Shown here: positions 34,570 to 45,717 of the stretch, piece by piece
Position numbering within the stretch: the stretch's first letter is position 1
How the letters are laid out: every line of letters begins with the position of its first letter
Origin: Cordilura impudica
Lineage: Eukaryota; Arthropoda; Insecta; Diptera; Scathophagidae
NCBI GenBank assembly: GCA_963682025.1
Contig: OY821519.1
Location: 73,174,525 to 73,238,524, forward strand
Reading direction: 5' to 3'
Length of the DNA: 64,000 bases
Notes under the pieces: generated by a model
What the model was told of the DNA's origin: nothing
What the model saw: only the letters and a program-made list of their open reading frames with translations
Databases searched by the model: none
Made by a program: the position numbers and the translations under genes

Positions 34570-36510
34570 AAGCAAACAGGTTTGTACCGCATAATTATTG
34601 CTTTGTTTCTCTCAAAGGGTAAATTAACTCTTGGTGTTATACTTATGTAACCCCATAATGACATTATGACTTAAAAACATTTCTAAGTGTACAAACATAT
34701 TTACATTTTATTTAGATATTTTTTATTTATATTCCAATTTAGCGATTACTATCGATGGCAATGGACAACTCTTTTATATAATTTTTTCTTTTTTTTTCTT
34801 AAATACTGTCATGAGACCGCAATCAGGCAGGCAGCATTTGGTTTTAATTAAGTATAATATGCCTACTCAAGTTTCGATTGTGATCTTCCAACACACACTC
34901 TTCTCACACATACAATTGCACATAGTTGGGAACACATTTGGATACGTTTAGATGATTATTCATACTACACAAAATAATCATTGCTGCAACCATAAAAGGC
35001 GTGATTTTCCTTTAATTTTTTTTTCTTGCAGTTGTTGTTTTTTTTTCTTCTCTAAATATTGATCATCATCAAACGATCATCCATCCTTTTCACTTGTATC
35101 ATGTGTGAGTGTCTCTTTCCTTTGTAGAAAGGAAGATATTAGAGATTAATTATTGCATTGGTAACATTTCGAAATTCAATATTTTGAAATAAGCCAGCGT
35201 TTAAATTAGTTTAAAAATTTTTCGGTGAAGTTAGTATTTTTTAATTTTGAATAAGAAAGTTCTATTACAGCCTTAGCATTTTTTTTCGGCCTAAAACTGA
35301 GAATCATTTTCATAATTTTGTATGTACATACTTCTAAAAATTTCAAACGTTCCGCTAAGTTTTGATAGCATTCATATTTTACAATGGCTTGCCTACTATG
35401 GTAGCACTAAACGCGATGTATTCTGTTGTTATAAATTCGTCAAATAAATTTTATCCGCTAATTTAATATGAAAATCTTCGAGAGATTTGAAAAATTGGGT
35501 GATGTTTTTATTACAAAATAACCGAAATTAGTTGTTTTGATAAATTACATAAGAAATGATGCTAGGGCCGAAATTTGGTTATAAACCTACTGTACGTTTT
35601 GATCTTTATATGAGTAGAGTACTAAAATGAAGGGTATTTACCGTTGAACCAAACTGATTTTTTTTTAATTTTCTGCCACAGTCACTTTGGAACGCCACGC
35701 AAATGTCTCTTAATCTTTTTGTTTTCATGGATGTTTCTTTTGGTTTTTGCTGTTGTTGTCGCATGTTGTTGCAAACACTTTGCGCTATTTTGCATGTCAT
35801 TTGATTCATGTATTTATTTGTTGGTGGTGCTTATGTACATGTATTGATGCTTGAACGTCTTTATATATAATTTCTGTACATCAATTCTATGAATGGGTGT
35901 TTTGTCGGTCGTTATTATTACAAACGGAAATCGATGTGGCCTTATTAAAAGATATGGGGGCCTTTAGAAAATGGTCTTGAACATCAACAATATAGAACTT
36001 AAAAAAATTGTCAATGTTTTGGAATCAAAAAGCTACCAAAAATGACGTCAAGTGAATTAAGCTCGAGTTTGAAAACCGAATATGGCATATTTAGCCGCCA
36101 AATTAGTTATCTTAGCTGTTGCTTTTTACACCCTATACCACTCTGCGGGTAGGCTACAATAATTTTGTGGTGACATTTGTAACCAGCTATGCCAAAAAGG
36201 ACAAAAAGCGCACAAAGCGATAAAAGGCTGCTAAGAAAACCAACCTAGAGTGTCAAATTTCATGAATTTACTTTTTTTTTTTTATTTATATGTTAAAAAA
36301 AATTTAAATTTTCATATGAAACCGCTCGCAGGTCTAAAAACATCGGAAAGTAATGTAAAAATGCAATTGTAAATTATAAAAAACACACTCTAAAAACAAC
36401 ACAGAGGGGGAAACTTTAATTGCGTTTTACTCAAAAATTTGTTTTGACACACTATGTGGATTTTCTGATGCAGGATCACATATATTAATATACATATATA
36501 TATATATATA
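34570..36510. other. unique DNA without a recognised gene
   Basis: Sequence complexity is higher than in the repeats (e.g. 34800-35160), so it could hold host non-coding DNA. A DINE-like scrap (ATACCACTCTGCGGGTAGGC) lies at about 36130-36150 and a (TA)n run at 36490-36511. Confidence 0.4.
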
Positions 36511-36517
36511 TCAAGTT

Positions 36518-37425
36518 AAGTGATCCAACTTTTGAAACCGAATTCTTCCGATCGGGATGAAATTTGCACCAAGATTAGTCCTATTGGATAGTAGCTTAGA
36601 CACAATTTTTCCACAAGATTGGTCCAGAACTCTCTCAGTTAGAGGGTGTCAAAATTTGACATTTGGACCAAACAGGAGTTTTTTCTCATCCATGTAAATT
36701 TTTACCTATTGTTCTTAGCAAAATTTGTCCCAAATAGTTTAGATAGGTATTTCTTCAGTCTTTCGGAAAAAAAAATTTAAAAAATAAAAAAAATTTTTTT
36801 TTTTCAAAATCAAAATTTTTTTGACTATTTTTCAAAAAAGGAGATTTTTTTGGCTCAAAAGAAAGCCTATGTTTTTCCTTTAAGAGCTTTTTGGTCGCTT
36901 AGTGGGATGCGAGTGGGAAATCTATCAAAAAAAAAAAATAAATATTTTGTAACTCAAGACAACGGTTTTTCAATGTTTGGCATTTGCACTAATTTTTATT
37001 TTCTTCCTTAGAACTAAAGCATATACTAAGAAACTAGACAAATTAGCTTTTCCAGCGGTATGTAACATACCATCGATACTGTAGTACCCGCAATAAGTTA
37101 ACCTCAGGAAAAAAATTACTTTTTTTATAGAAATACTGAAAAATATTTTTTTTTTATTTTTTTTTTAATAATAATTAAAATAATATATAATAATGATTAT
37201 AAAAATAAAAAAAAAAATAATTTGTTAGATCAGTTTATGACATAATTATTTTTTTAATTAATTTATTGTAGCTGATGAAGTATTTAAATTTTGTAAATTT
37301 TTAAATAACCAGTCTTTCATCCAGCTAATTTATCGCCTTGATTTGCTGCTTTTTTGCCAATCTTTTCTTTGCGTTACTATGTTCAGCTGTTGCTTAAACT
37401 GATGTTGAAGGAAATCAACTTAAAG
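36518..37425. repeat. outer left inverted arm (A) of the long-TIR transposon
   Basis: Starts AAGTGATCCAACTTTT and matches 39205-40129 in reverse complement over about 900 bases, through TTCCGATCGGGATGAAATTT, TCGCTTAGTGGGATGCGAG and TTAAACTGATGTTGAAGGAA. Its inner end repeats the first codons of the element's own gene (see 38139-39245). Confidence 0.75.
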
Positions 37426-37437
37426 GAAAGGAAGGAA

Positions 37438-38170
37438 ATCACCGAGGTTAGTCCTATTGTATAGTAGCTTGGACACAATTTTTCAGTCCAGAACCCCCTG
37501 ATTTAGAGGGGGTCAAAATTTGGCATTTTGATCAAACAGGTGTTTTTTCTCATCAATGTAACTTTTTACCTACTGTTCTTAGCAAAATTTGTCCCAAATA
37601 GTTTAGATAGCTATTTCTTCAGTCTTTCGGAAAAAAAATTTAAAAAAAATAAAAAAATTATTAGACTTTTTTTTCAAAATCAAAATTTTTTTTGACTTTT
37701 TTTTAAAAAGATTTTTTTTTTTTTGTGGGCTCAAAAGAAAGCTTAGGTTTTTCCTTTAAGAGTTTTTTGTCGCTTAGTGGGATGCGAGTGGGATAGCTAT
37801 CAATTTTTTCAATTTTTAGCATATGCACTAATTTGAATTTTTTTCCTATTAGTGTGTAAGTGTTTCCAAACGCTTAAAAATAAAGCATACAATGAAAAAC
37901 CAGATAAATTAAGTTTTCAGAAGGTATGTAACATTCCTAACTAGAATTTCATACCTTCGATACTGTAATACCCGCAATATGTTAATCTCAGGAAAAAAAA
38001 TCACTTTTTTTCTATAGAAAGTTGAACATTTTTTTTTTTTATTTATTTTTAATAAGAATTAAATTAATTTATAATATTAATAATAAAAATAAAAAAAAAG
38101 AATTTAATAAAATTTTATCATAATCACATTAGGTCCATTTATAACATAACAATTTTTTTAATTAATATAT
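37438..38170. repeat. inner left arm (B) of the long-TIR transposon
   Basis: A direct repeat of arm A lacking the first 55 or so bases (starts CACCGAGGTTAGTCC). It keeps the ATTAGTGTGTAAGTGTTTCC block that the right arm has but arm A lacks, so B looks like the original partner of the right arm. It runs into the 3' end of the gene. Confidence 0.7.
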
Positions 38171-39245
38171 TGTAGCTAATGAGGTATTTAAGTTTTGTAC
38201 ATTTTGAAATACCCAGTCTTTCATCCAGCTTATTAATTGCTTTTATTTGCTGCTTTTTTGTCAATCTTTTCTTCAAGTTAGTTGGTTGAGCTGTTGATTT
38301 AGCTGCTGGTTTCTTTTTTGACTTTAGAAAGAGCTCGCATTGAGTGGAGGCAGAAAACTTGGGTCTTCCATCGACAAGCGGTATAAAAGCATGGTATTGA
38401 GCGGTGACATTGGTTGTTATCACAGCATCGAATCTGTTCTTCAGTGTTTTTAATGTTTTCTCATGATCCTCTTTGCTTCTAAGAACTATTTTAGTTTCTT
38501 TACAATAATGCATTGCCCAATGGAATAAAGCAGTCGCATCTAAGATGCGATCTTGATGAGAGCACTATACTTGACGAGCTCCGTACGAAACGTAGTACAC
38601 CTTCTCTACTGTAAATTTAGATTTTAGATATTTTAGTATTATCTTCTGGTACTCATAAACTGCATCGGTATTATGTTTTATATCGTGGGATGTGATTGCC
38701 ACACTTTTGTGTTCCACTTTTTCATCTTTAATGTAGTAAATAACTACTGTGAATATAGTTGCTTGGTCGTTATTGAAGTAGAAAGCTTTCATGGCATTCT
38801 GAAGAACATATTTATAGATTTCTGTGAAATCACATGAAATAACGAATTCACCAGACTTCAAATGTATCTTCAAATCCTTGAAGAATGACCATTGCTCTTT
38901 GACTAAAAAGGCATGGGTTCTAAGGTTTAGCAATCCTGTACACATTTCTTCCACAAAATCATCCACATTTAAAATTATTGTTTTCAATGTGTATCTGTCA
39001 GTCTGAATCAAAGATTCAAATTTCACCTTCTCAATATATTCGCGATCAAAAGAGTTGATTAAATTCTCTATAATGAATGTGGTTTCCGGGCAATTTGAAC
39101 TTCACTTAAGTGTCAAGAAGTTGTTGAATTAGGACACATAGTTAATTTAAGGCAATCGTGGTATTCGTGTAAATCTTCTGGCGAGTCATCTGTTAAGCAC
39201 TTTAAGTTGATTTCCTTCAACATCAGTTTAAGCAACAGCTAAGCC
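38139..39245 (-). pseudogene. transposase-like gene of the long-TIR element, internally deleted
   Basis: Read on the minus strand, codons from about 39245 give L-K-L-M-L-K-E-I-N-L-K and S-P-E-D-L-H-E-Y-H-D-C. After stops, the 39026-38565 frame encodes T-D-R-Y-T-L, V-D-D-F-V-E-E, V-K-E-Q-W-S-F-F, S-C-D-F-T-E-I-Y-K-Y, N-N-D-Q-A-T-I-F and S-K-F-T-V-E-K-V-Y-Y-V-S-Y-G-A. Intact relatives, as I recall them from unnamed arthropod repeat proteins, continue with an S-D-G-A-x-x-Q-Y-K-N core; here a stop follows and the frame resumes at 38513 with Y-C-K-E-T-K-I-V-L and a Lys-rich tail to 38139. The missing core removes likely catalytic residues. The D-F-x-E-x-Y aspartate and the position between inverted arms suggest a DDE-type transposase; I cannot name the superfamily. 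Confidence 0.55.
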
Positions 39246-40129
39246 TAGCCAAGAAATGGTTGGCAAAAAAGCAGCTAATAGAAACGATAAATTAACTGGA
39301 TTAAAGACTGGGTATTTAAATATATACAAAACTTAAATACTCCATCAGCTATAATAAATTAATTAAAAAAATAGTTATGTTATAAATGGATCTAAAAAAT
39401 TATTTATTTTTTTATATTTATTATTATTATTATTAGAAAAAAATAAAAAAATTAATTTTAAATATTTCTATAAAAAAACTGATTTTTTTCCAGAGGTTAA
39501 CATATTACGTGTATTACAGTATCGAAGGTAAGAAATTTTAGTTAGGTATGTTACATACCGTCGGAAAAGTTAATTTGTCTAGTTTCCCAGTGTATGCTTT
39601 ATTTTTGAGGTTTTGGAAACACTTACACACTAATAGGAAAAAAAATTCAAATTAGTGCATATGATAAAAATTGAAAAACCGTTGTCTTGAGTTACAAAAC
39701 ATTTTTTTGATAGCTATCCCACTCGCATCCCACTAAGCGGCCAAAATGCTGTTAGAGGAAAAAACCCTAACCTTTCTTTTGAGTCCCAACAAAAATAAAA
39801 AAAAAAATTCCTTTTTTGAAAAAAAGTCAAAAAAATTTTTGATTTTGAAAAATGTCCAAAAATTTAAAAAAATTTTTTTTTTCCGAAAGACTGAAGAAAT
39901 AGCTGTCTAAACTATATGGGACAAATTTTGCTAAGAACAATAGGTAAAAAGTTACATGGATGAGAAAAACACCTGTTTGGTGAAAATGTAAAATTTTGAC
40001 CCTCTCTAACGCAGAGTGTTCTGGACCGATCTATTGGAAAATTGTGTCTAAACTACTATTTAATAGGACTAACCTTGGTGCAAATTTCATCCCGATCGGA
40101 AGGCATCAGTTTTAAAAGTTGGATCACTT
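39205..40129. repeat. right inverted arm of the long-TIR transposon
   Basis: Reverse complement of arm A, ending AAAAGTTGGATCACTT at 40129. Arms and gene together make a 3.6-kb element (36518-40129). I see no clear target-site duplication. Confidence 0.75.
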
Positions 40130-40224
40130 GACATGAAACGCCAAAATTGAAAAATACTGAAAAATAGACAGTTGGTAAATAGAGATTCAACTGGAGATAC
40201 ACAAAGCCCTAAATAAGTACATTC

Positions 40225-40695
40225 ATATACATATCATGCGTTTAAAGACACTATCTCTTCCGTCATACTATTAAGATATAAGATATAAGATATAAGATAT
40301 ATAAACTAAGTTTGAGTGGCAAGTTCTTTGGCCTTCGGATATGAAAAAGTTCATATCGGACGCTATATTTAGATGGGGCCTAGGTCACTAGTTTTTTGCC
40401 TTAAATATATACAAAACAAATTTGAGAAAAAATATGTGCAATATTTTTTGTTTATGGGTGCTATGACAAAGAATTGTCCTATAAGGTTTAAATTTGGACT
40501 ACTGATTAATGGATGTAATAAGCATACATAAACTCAATCTCATAGGGGTCATTTTTATGGGGACTAGGTTTGAACATGAGCGGATTCTCACCAATTTCAA
40601 TAGCGTTCGTTCTATGGCTGGTAAAAGCTCACATACCAAATTTCATCAAAATATGTTGACATTTGCAAATATGTTGACATTTGACAAATTGACTG
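40225..40695 (-). mobile_element. DINE/HINE-like repeat, truncated
   Basis: Matches the left two thirds of the 12964 unit (CATGCGTTTAAAGACACTATC, GATATGAAAAAGTTCATATC, TCATCAAAATATGTTGACAT) but lacks the CGGA core and right end; it runs straight into the LINE at 40703. A short GATATAA tandem lies at 40272-40300. Confidence 0.55.
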
Positions 40696-40702
40696 GGATT
40701 GT

Positions 40703-41226
40703 ATGTATTGTATGACATCTGTTGATGTTCAATTAACCTTTCTACAGAACAATTTATTACAACTTTTCGATGAAACGGTACCTCTAAAAACAAAATCTAA
40801 AATAGTCTGTATTAAACTTTGGTTTACTGCTACTATAAAAGATTCCATCTATCGAATGGATATTGCGTACTCCAGATGGAAGAGGTTTAAAACTCCTGAG
40901 CTGCAAAACGAATATCATATGGCTTGGAGTTATGTTAATCGAAAAATCAAAGCTGTTAAGTGCAATTTGTTTTCTATAAAATTTAATTCTGCCATTGACT
41001 CCAAACAAACGTGGAGGACAATTAGAGATATTGGTATTGGAAGATGCAATAATAATAGCTTTTCGAAAGACGCTGAAGAATTGAATTTAAAATTTTCGAA
41101 TCTACCTTCGGTAGAAGTTGATCATGAATTTTACAGTAATATACGAAATACTCCAAATTCCTTCGAATTTACATGCGTTAATCAATTTGATATTATAAAA
41201 TGCATTTCTCTGGTAAAGTCAACAAC
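40703..41226 (+). pseudogene. LINE ORF2 linker region, first half of an interrupted LINE
   Basis: The plus strand encodes the segment between endonuclease and polymerase of a Jockey/LOA-type ORF2: W-F-T-A-T-I-K-D-S-I-Y-R-M-D-I-A-Y-S-R-W-K-R-F, then W-S-Y-V-N-R-K-I-K, K-Q-T-W-R-T-I-R-D-I-G-I-G and the F-x-x-V-N-Q-F-D-I-I-K-C-I block. The frame is cut at about 41226 by the insertion that ends at about 42650, after which the polymerase domain continues. The endonuclease is missing on the left, where the DINE-like repeat abuts. Confidence 0.7.
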
Positions 41227-42240
41227 CATGTTCTCTCTTTCAGGCCAGTCTTTTATTACCCAGTGATCTTGTTTAGCTCTGCTATCCCAAAGGCACAAGA
41301 AGTAAGGATATTTTCTGTATCCACCTTGCTGTCCAAGGAGGAAGTTAACCATTTTCAAGTCAACACAAATGACCCATCCATGTTCGTGATACTTAATCTT
41401 TTCCAAGACTATGGCTATATTCTTGTACTCTTCTTTCATTTGGGTAGAGTAAGCAATAGGTATTGATGCCAATTCGTTACCATTGTGTAAAAGTACACAA
41501 CACTTCAAACTTCGCTTGGAACTGTCAATAAACAGACGCCAACGATCTGGATCATACTCGGGAAGGCCGATTTTTGTTAGGAGACCTTTAACATCATGAC
41601 ACAAAACGAGGTCTTCTTCCTCTGCTTCGCTTCTACGATAGAACGTTATTTGTGTTCCTTTATCAAGTAAATTTTTTTCTTCTAGCCGGGATGCCAGTAA
41701 CTCAGAAGATTGTTTTGAGAGGTTAAGATCCCTGATGAGATCACTTAACTCACTTTGGTTAAATCGTTGGGAACTTGATTTATTTTCCTCATATTCACTG
41801 TCTTCATTTGTGTAACAGTGGGATATTTCATCCTCCGAAAAATCTGGTAGCTGATGAAATGTTTGCATGGGAACTTCATCGGAATGAGGGATGGGCCGTC
41901 GAGCAGAGTCTAAATCAGAATACGTCCACTTCCTTCGGTTTTTACTATTGATACCTCTGATATTCACTAGACAGAAATAACAGTCGTCATAGTGATTTTT
42001 TGGTTCTCTCCAAACCATAGGCACACAAAATTTCAGACTCCTCCTTTTCCCATCAGTCCACTGACGTAGATGTTCAGTACATGTTTTGTTCAAGTTTGAT
42101 ACCAAAATAAGCATTGTATGCTTTCTTTATAAATTCAGTAATGGATTTTCTGTTTTCAATTCTCGTGTATTCACCACATATATAACAAAATTGCTCAGGG
42201 TGATTTACACAGATTCTGCGGCTAGATGACATCTTTGAAA
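41215..42240 (-). pseudogene. uncharacterised transposase-like gene, N-terminal 350 codons, inserted in the LINE
   Basis: Start ATG at about 42231: M-S-S-S-R-R-I-C-V-N-H-P-E-Q-F with C-Y-I-C-G-E-Y and a K-K-A-Y-N-A-Y-F block. A shift near 42110 loses a short piece, and the next frame (42114 down) gives K-T-C-T-E-H-L-R-Q-W, V-P-M-V-W-R-E-P-K-N-H and C-Y-F-C, a likely zinc-binding region. Then come an acidic stretch, S-E-L-S-D-L-I-R-D-L-N-L-S-K, L-L-A-S-R-L-E-E-K-N-L-L, W-R-L-F-I-D-S-S-K-R-S-L-K, W-V-I-C-V-D-L-K-M-V-N-F-L-L-G-Q-Q and F-L-C-L-W-D-S-R. I know this combination only from unnamed, highly repeated proteins of insects and other invertebrates. The two Asp (F-I-D-S-S, V-D-L-K) and the C-x-x-W-D motif would fit a DDE/RNase-H transposase; that is inference. 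The C-terminal part is cut at the LINE border, but its motif appears at 53700-54061. Confidence 0.62.
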
Positions 42241-42649
42241 ATTAGCTTTCAATTAAAATTATCACTGTTATATCTTGATGTTCTACTGAAACCTTGAATG
42301 ATTGCAACGCGTACTGCACGTAGGTTTCTTATCGATATATATTTAGCGAGTTTTAATTCAAGACTCAAGAATTATAATAAGAAACAAGCTAGGTAATGAC
42401 ATTTATATAACAACATGTTGCCAACATACTAAGAAACAAGCTATACAATGTTGCCAACATACTACATACGTTTGTTGCGTTTATATCGGAAGGGCATATG
42501 CATTTTTTAAATAAATAGTAGGGTAAATTGAATATTTTTGTAATTCGAGTACTAGAGTTGCTAGGGAAAAATGGTTTTCAGTTTTGAAATCAGCGTTAAA
42601 AGTACAAATAAAATCAGCTGCAAAACTCAAGGCACCAAAAATTTTTTTT

Positions 42650-43437
42650 CATTTTGTAGACCTGTGTAATGTAAATCCGAAATTTATTAAAATACTTCTT
42701 CCGCTTTTACTGCCTTACATAACTTTTTTCTTCAACTGCATTATAACTTCAAGCAGTTTCCCTACCTTATGGAAACATGCGAAAATATACATATATATAT
42801 ATCCCAAAATCAAATTCTGAGCAACGTCCAATAGCCATTCCATGTTGTTTGTCAAAAGTTTTTGAAAAGAAAATTTTTTTTTCAAATTAATGAATATAAA
42901 ACTCAACACAACTTAATGTCCCATAAACAATCCGGCTTTCGAGCAAACCACAGCTGCGTGACAGCCTTAACTGACGTTTGCGAAAACGTAAGACATGACA
43001 TAGACGACTGCAAAATAAGCTTCCTTCTACTTTGAGATCATTCCACGGCGTTTGACATACATAGTTGATCATCAAACATTCTGTATGAAGCTAAGACCTT
43101 TCTTTAATTTTTCCTCAACGTCAACGCTTTTAATTTTCTCTTATCTCTAAATAGCAAGGCATTTGAACCTTTAAACCTTATAAAAGGTGTACCGCAAGGA
43201 TCTATATTAGGGCCACTTTTGTTCTCAATTTATATCAATGATTTACCAGATTATCTTTCTCATTGTAAGACACAGATGTACGCTGACGATGTACAACTCT
43301 TTCTGAGCACCCCAATTGAGTCAATAGATGAAAATATAGACAACATTAACTATGACCTTAGTCAATTGTACAGATGGGCGTCAGTAGGAAAAAAACTTAA
43401 TTCTACCTCGTCATCGTTATTTGGAATCTGAATGGCA
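42650..43437 (+). pseudogene. LINE reverse-transcriptase domain, second half of the interrupted LINE
   Basis: Polymerase blocks in order: N-V-N-P-K-F-I-K-I-L-L-P, W-K-H-A-K-I, a broken P-K-S-N / R-P-I-A stretch, K-Q-S-G-F-R-A (about 42925), V-T-A-L-T-D-V-C-E-N-V, a damaged L-L-x-D-H-S-T-A-F-D, then G-V-P-Q-G-S-I-L-G-P-L-L-F-S-I-Y-I-N-D-L-P (43183-43248) and Y-A-D-D-V-Q-L-F (about 43280). Frameshifts, a stop in the catalytic LxD block, and truncation at about 43437 make it dead. Confidence 0.72.
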
Positions 43438-43522
43438 TGCTTCCACAATTTCAGCAACTTAACGCTTCAAATTTAAAAAAAATTCCTTTTTGAATATTTT
43501 GCATAACAATTTTATTAATAAA

Positions 43523-43966
43523 CTAGATGTAACCCGGTGTGCTTCGCTACACCTTCCCCCTGCCCCCCCCCCCCTCCCTCACGCAAAGTCCCAAGTTTCT
43601 CACTAATATAGTTATTCAGATATATATATCACATCAAATATTAAATTTGTGTAGGGATGCCACGCGCATTTGTCCAATCCCGCCCATTTTTTTTTTCTGA
43701 CTACCACGTTAATAATAGATGACCTGAGACAAATTTGCAAAGCATTCTCTATCATAGTACTTAATATATATGATATTAAAAATTTTCTTTGTATGGGAGG
43801 CGCCACGCCCACTAAAAATAGATAAAAAAAATACAGCCTGTAGCACTCCCATATCCGCAGTAAAACTCTGTGAAAATTTCAGGAAGATCAGATGATTAGT
43901 TACGGAGATTACCTCCTACAAATAAACAAACAAACACATATTACCTCTATATTATGTTAGTATAGA
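43523..43966 (-). mobile_element. 444-bp non-autonomous Helitron with both ends
   Basis: Minus strand: starts TCTATACTAACATAAT at 43966, has GTTTGTTTGTTT near the 5' end, and ends with the hairpin GGTGT-AGCGAAGC-ACACC followed by GGGTTACATCTAG at 43523. Flanks are A (43967) and T (43522), the Helitron A/T insertion site. A second TCTATACTAAT 5' end at 43979 shows that it sits in or next to another copy. Confidence 0.75.
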
Positions 43967-44099
43967 TTATTAGTATAGATTTTTTATTTCAATGCTTGCT
44001 GATGCTGATATACAATGTTTTTTGTTTTTTCATTCGGTACAACAATTAACAGATTTTTCGGCGTTCCTACCTTGGAGCAAAGTACAAGAATATGGATTA

Positions 44100-45278
44100 T
44101 CCATATTAAATCTGGCAACACTTAACTATTGGCCTTGAACTTAGAATATCATTTGGCAATTTTTCTTTTTAGCGATTTTTGATTTTGCCCATTTTTGATT
44201 TTGAAGATTTTTTTGGCGATTTTTATTTTTGGCGATTTTCGTTTTTGGCAATTTTTGATTTTGGCGATATATTTTCCACGACAAATCACATTAATAACTA
44301 ATGTCCTTGTTAAAAGACTGTCGCTTTCGTAGTACTTCATACTTTTTATATAGGAGGTGCCAAGCCTACTAATCCCATCCCGCCCAATTTTTATTAGACT
44401 TCTCACATTTATATCTGATGGACTCACTCCTTCGATAACGTCCATTTTTTTGTTCGACTAATCATACGAAGAACCTATGGGCTCACGCAAAGCCGCAAAA
44501 TTTTCTCTTTTGCAGTACTCCAGATATATGACATAATATAGTTACTTTGCACGGGGACTGCCATGCCCATTGGTGTGAATCCGCCAATTTTTTGTCTGAC
44601 TACTCATAATAAGATCTGATGGCGTCGTGCAAAGTGTCAAAGCTTCCCTTTTTTAGTACACCCGTTATATGATACCATATATTAACTTTGTATGGGCGGT
44701 GCCACGCCCACTGCTCCGATCATGCCCATTTTGTCTAACTAATCACATGAATAACTTATGGGCTCACACAAAGTTCCAAAACTCTCACTGTTACAGTACT
44801 CCAGATATATGGCATTTTATATTTACTTTGGATGGCAGGTGCCACGCCTATTGGTCCGATACTGTCCATTTTTTGTCCGACTACTCACATTAATAATAGG
44901 TGGCATCAGACAAATTTGAAAAGCTCTCTCTATCACAGTACTCGAGATATATAATATTGAACTATTACTTGTATGAGAGGTACCACGCCCACTTATCCGA
45001 TCCCGCCCATTTATGGCGTAGCTACTTATATTAACAATAGGTGAACTCACACAAATTTTCAAAGCTCTCCCTATCATAATACTCAATATATGTATATGAT
45101 ATTAAAAATTTACTTTGTGTGGGAAAAAAATATTTAAAAAATTATAGCCTGTAGCACTTCCCATATCCGCAGTAAGACTCTGTGAAAATTTCAGGAATAT
45201 CAGATAGGTAGTTACGGAGATTACCTCCTACAAACAAACAAACAAACACACATTACCTCCTTATAATATTAGTATAGA
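44100..45278 (-). mobile_element. longer non-autonomous Helitron with internal tandem units, 3' end not found
   Basis: The 5' end at 45278 (TCTATACTAATATTATAAGG, minus strand) and the first 130 bases match the neighbouring 444-bp copy. Inside, units of about 170-220 bases each carry a GGTGCCACGCCCACT-like block, a CGCCCATTTTTTGTC block and a CTCAC(A)NNNATTAATA block. The 3' part decays into GGCGATTTTTGATTTT repeats (44155-44272), and no terminal hairpin follows. Confidence 0.6.
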
Positions 45279-45279
45279 T

Positions 45280-45714
45280 TAAATTTACTTATAATTTTTT
45301 CTTTCTTTTTTTTTGTAATCTAGTATTGTTTTCATGGTTATTCTTTAACATTTTTCCTTTAATATTTTCCTTATTTTTGTAATTAAATATTTATGTATTT
45401 TGTAAAGTCAAATTATAACTAACAATTCGTCGTTCGTAAATTATTGTTATCTATATGCTTTTTGTTAAAGTTTAGTTGCTAATTAAAAAAAACTGAACCG
45501 ATAAAATTGTTGCGACCTTCCTATCAAGGAAAGTACTATAGTTTGTGGTTCTTTCTGTTTAAAAAAATTTCCTCTTTGAAAACGCCTTTAGGAGTAAGAG
45601 CTATTAGAACTTAAACATGGATTAATCAAAAAAAAAGCATATAGAACACAATAACTTACGAACGACGAATTGTCATGCTTTAGCATAATTATTCCTGTAC
45701 TGTAATTATAAGAT
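45280..45714. other. AT-rich stretch without a recognised gene
   Basis: Nothing recognised, apart from AACGACGAATTGT (45660) mirrored by ACAATTCGTCGTTCG (45421). Confidence 0.4.
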
Positions 45715-45717
45715 TTA

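Noticed and set aside
35606..35847. Opposed open frames with a poly-Gln-like stretch
   Set aside because: Short, on both strands over the same bases, and explained by GTT/CAA-rich sequence.
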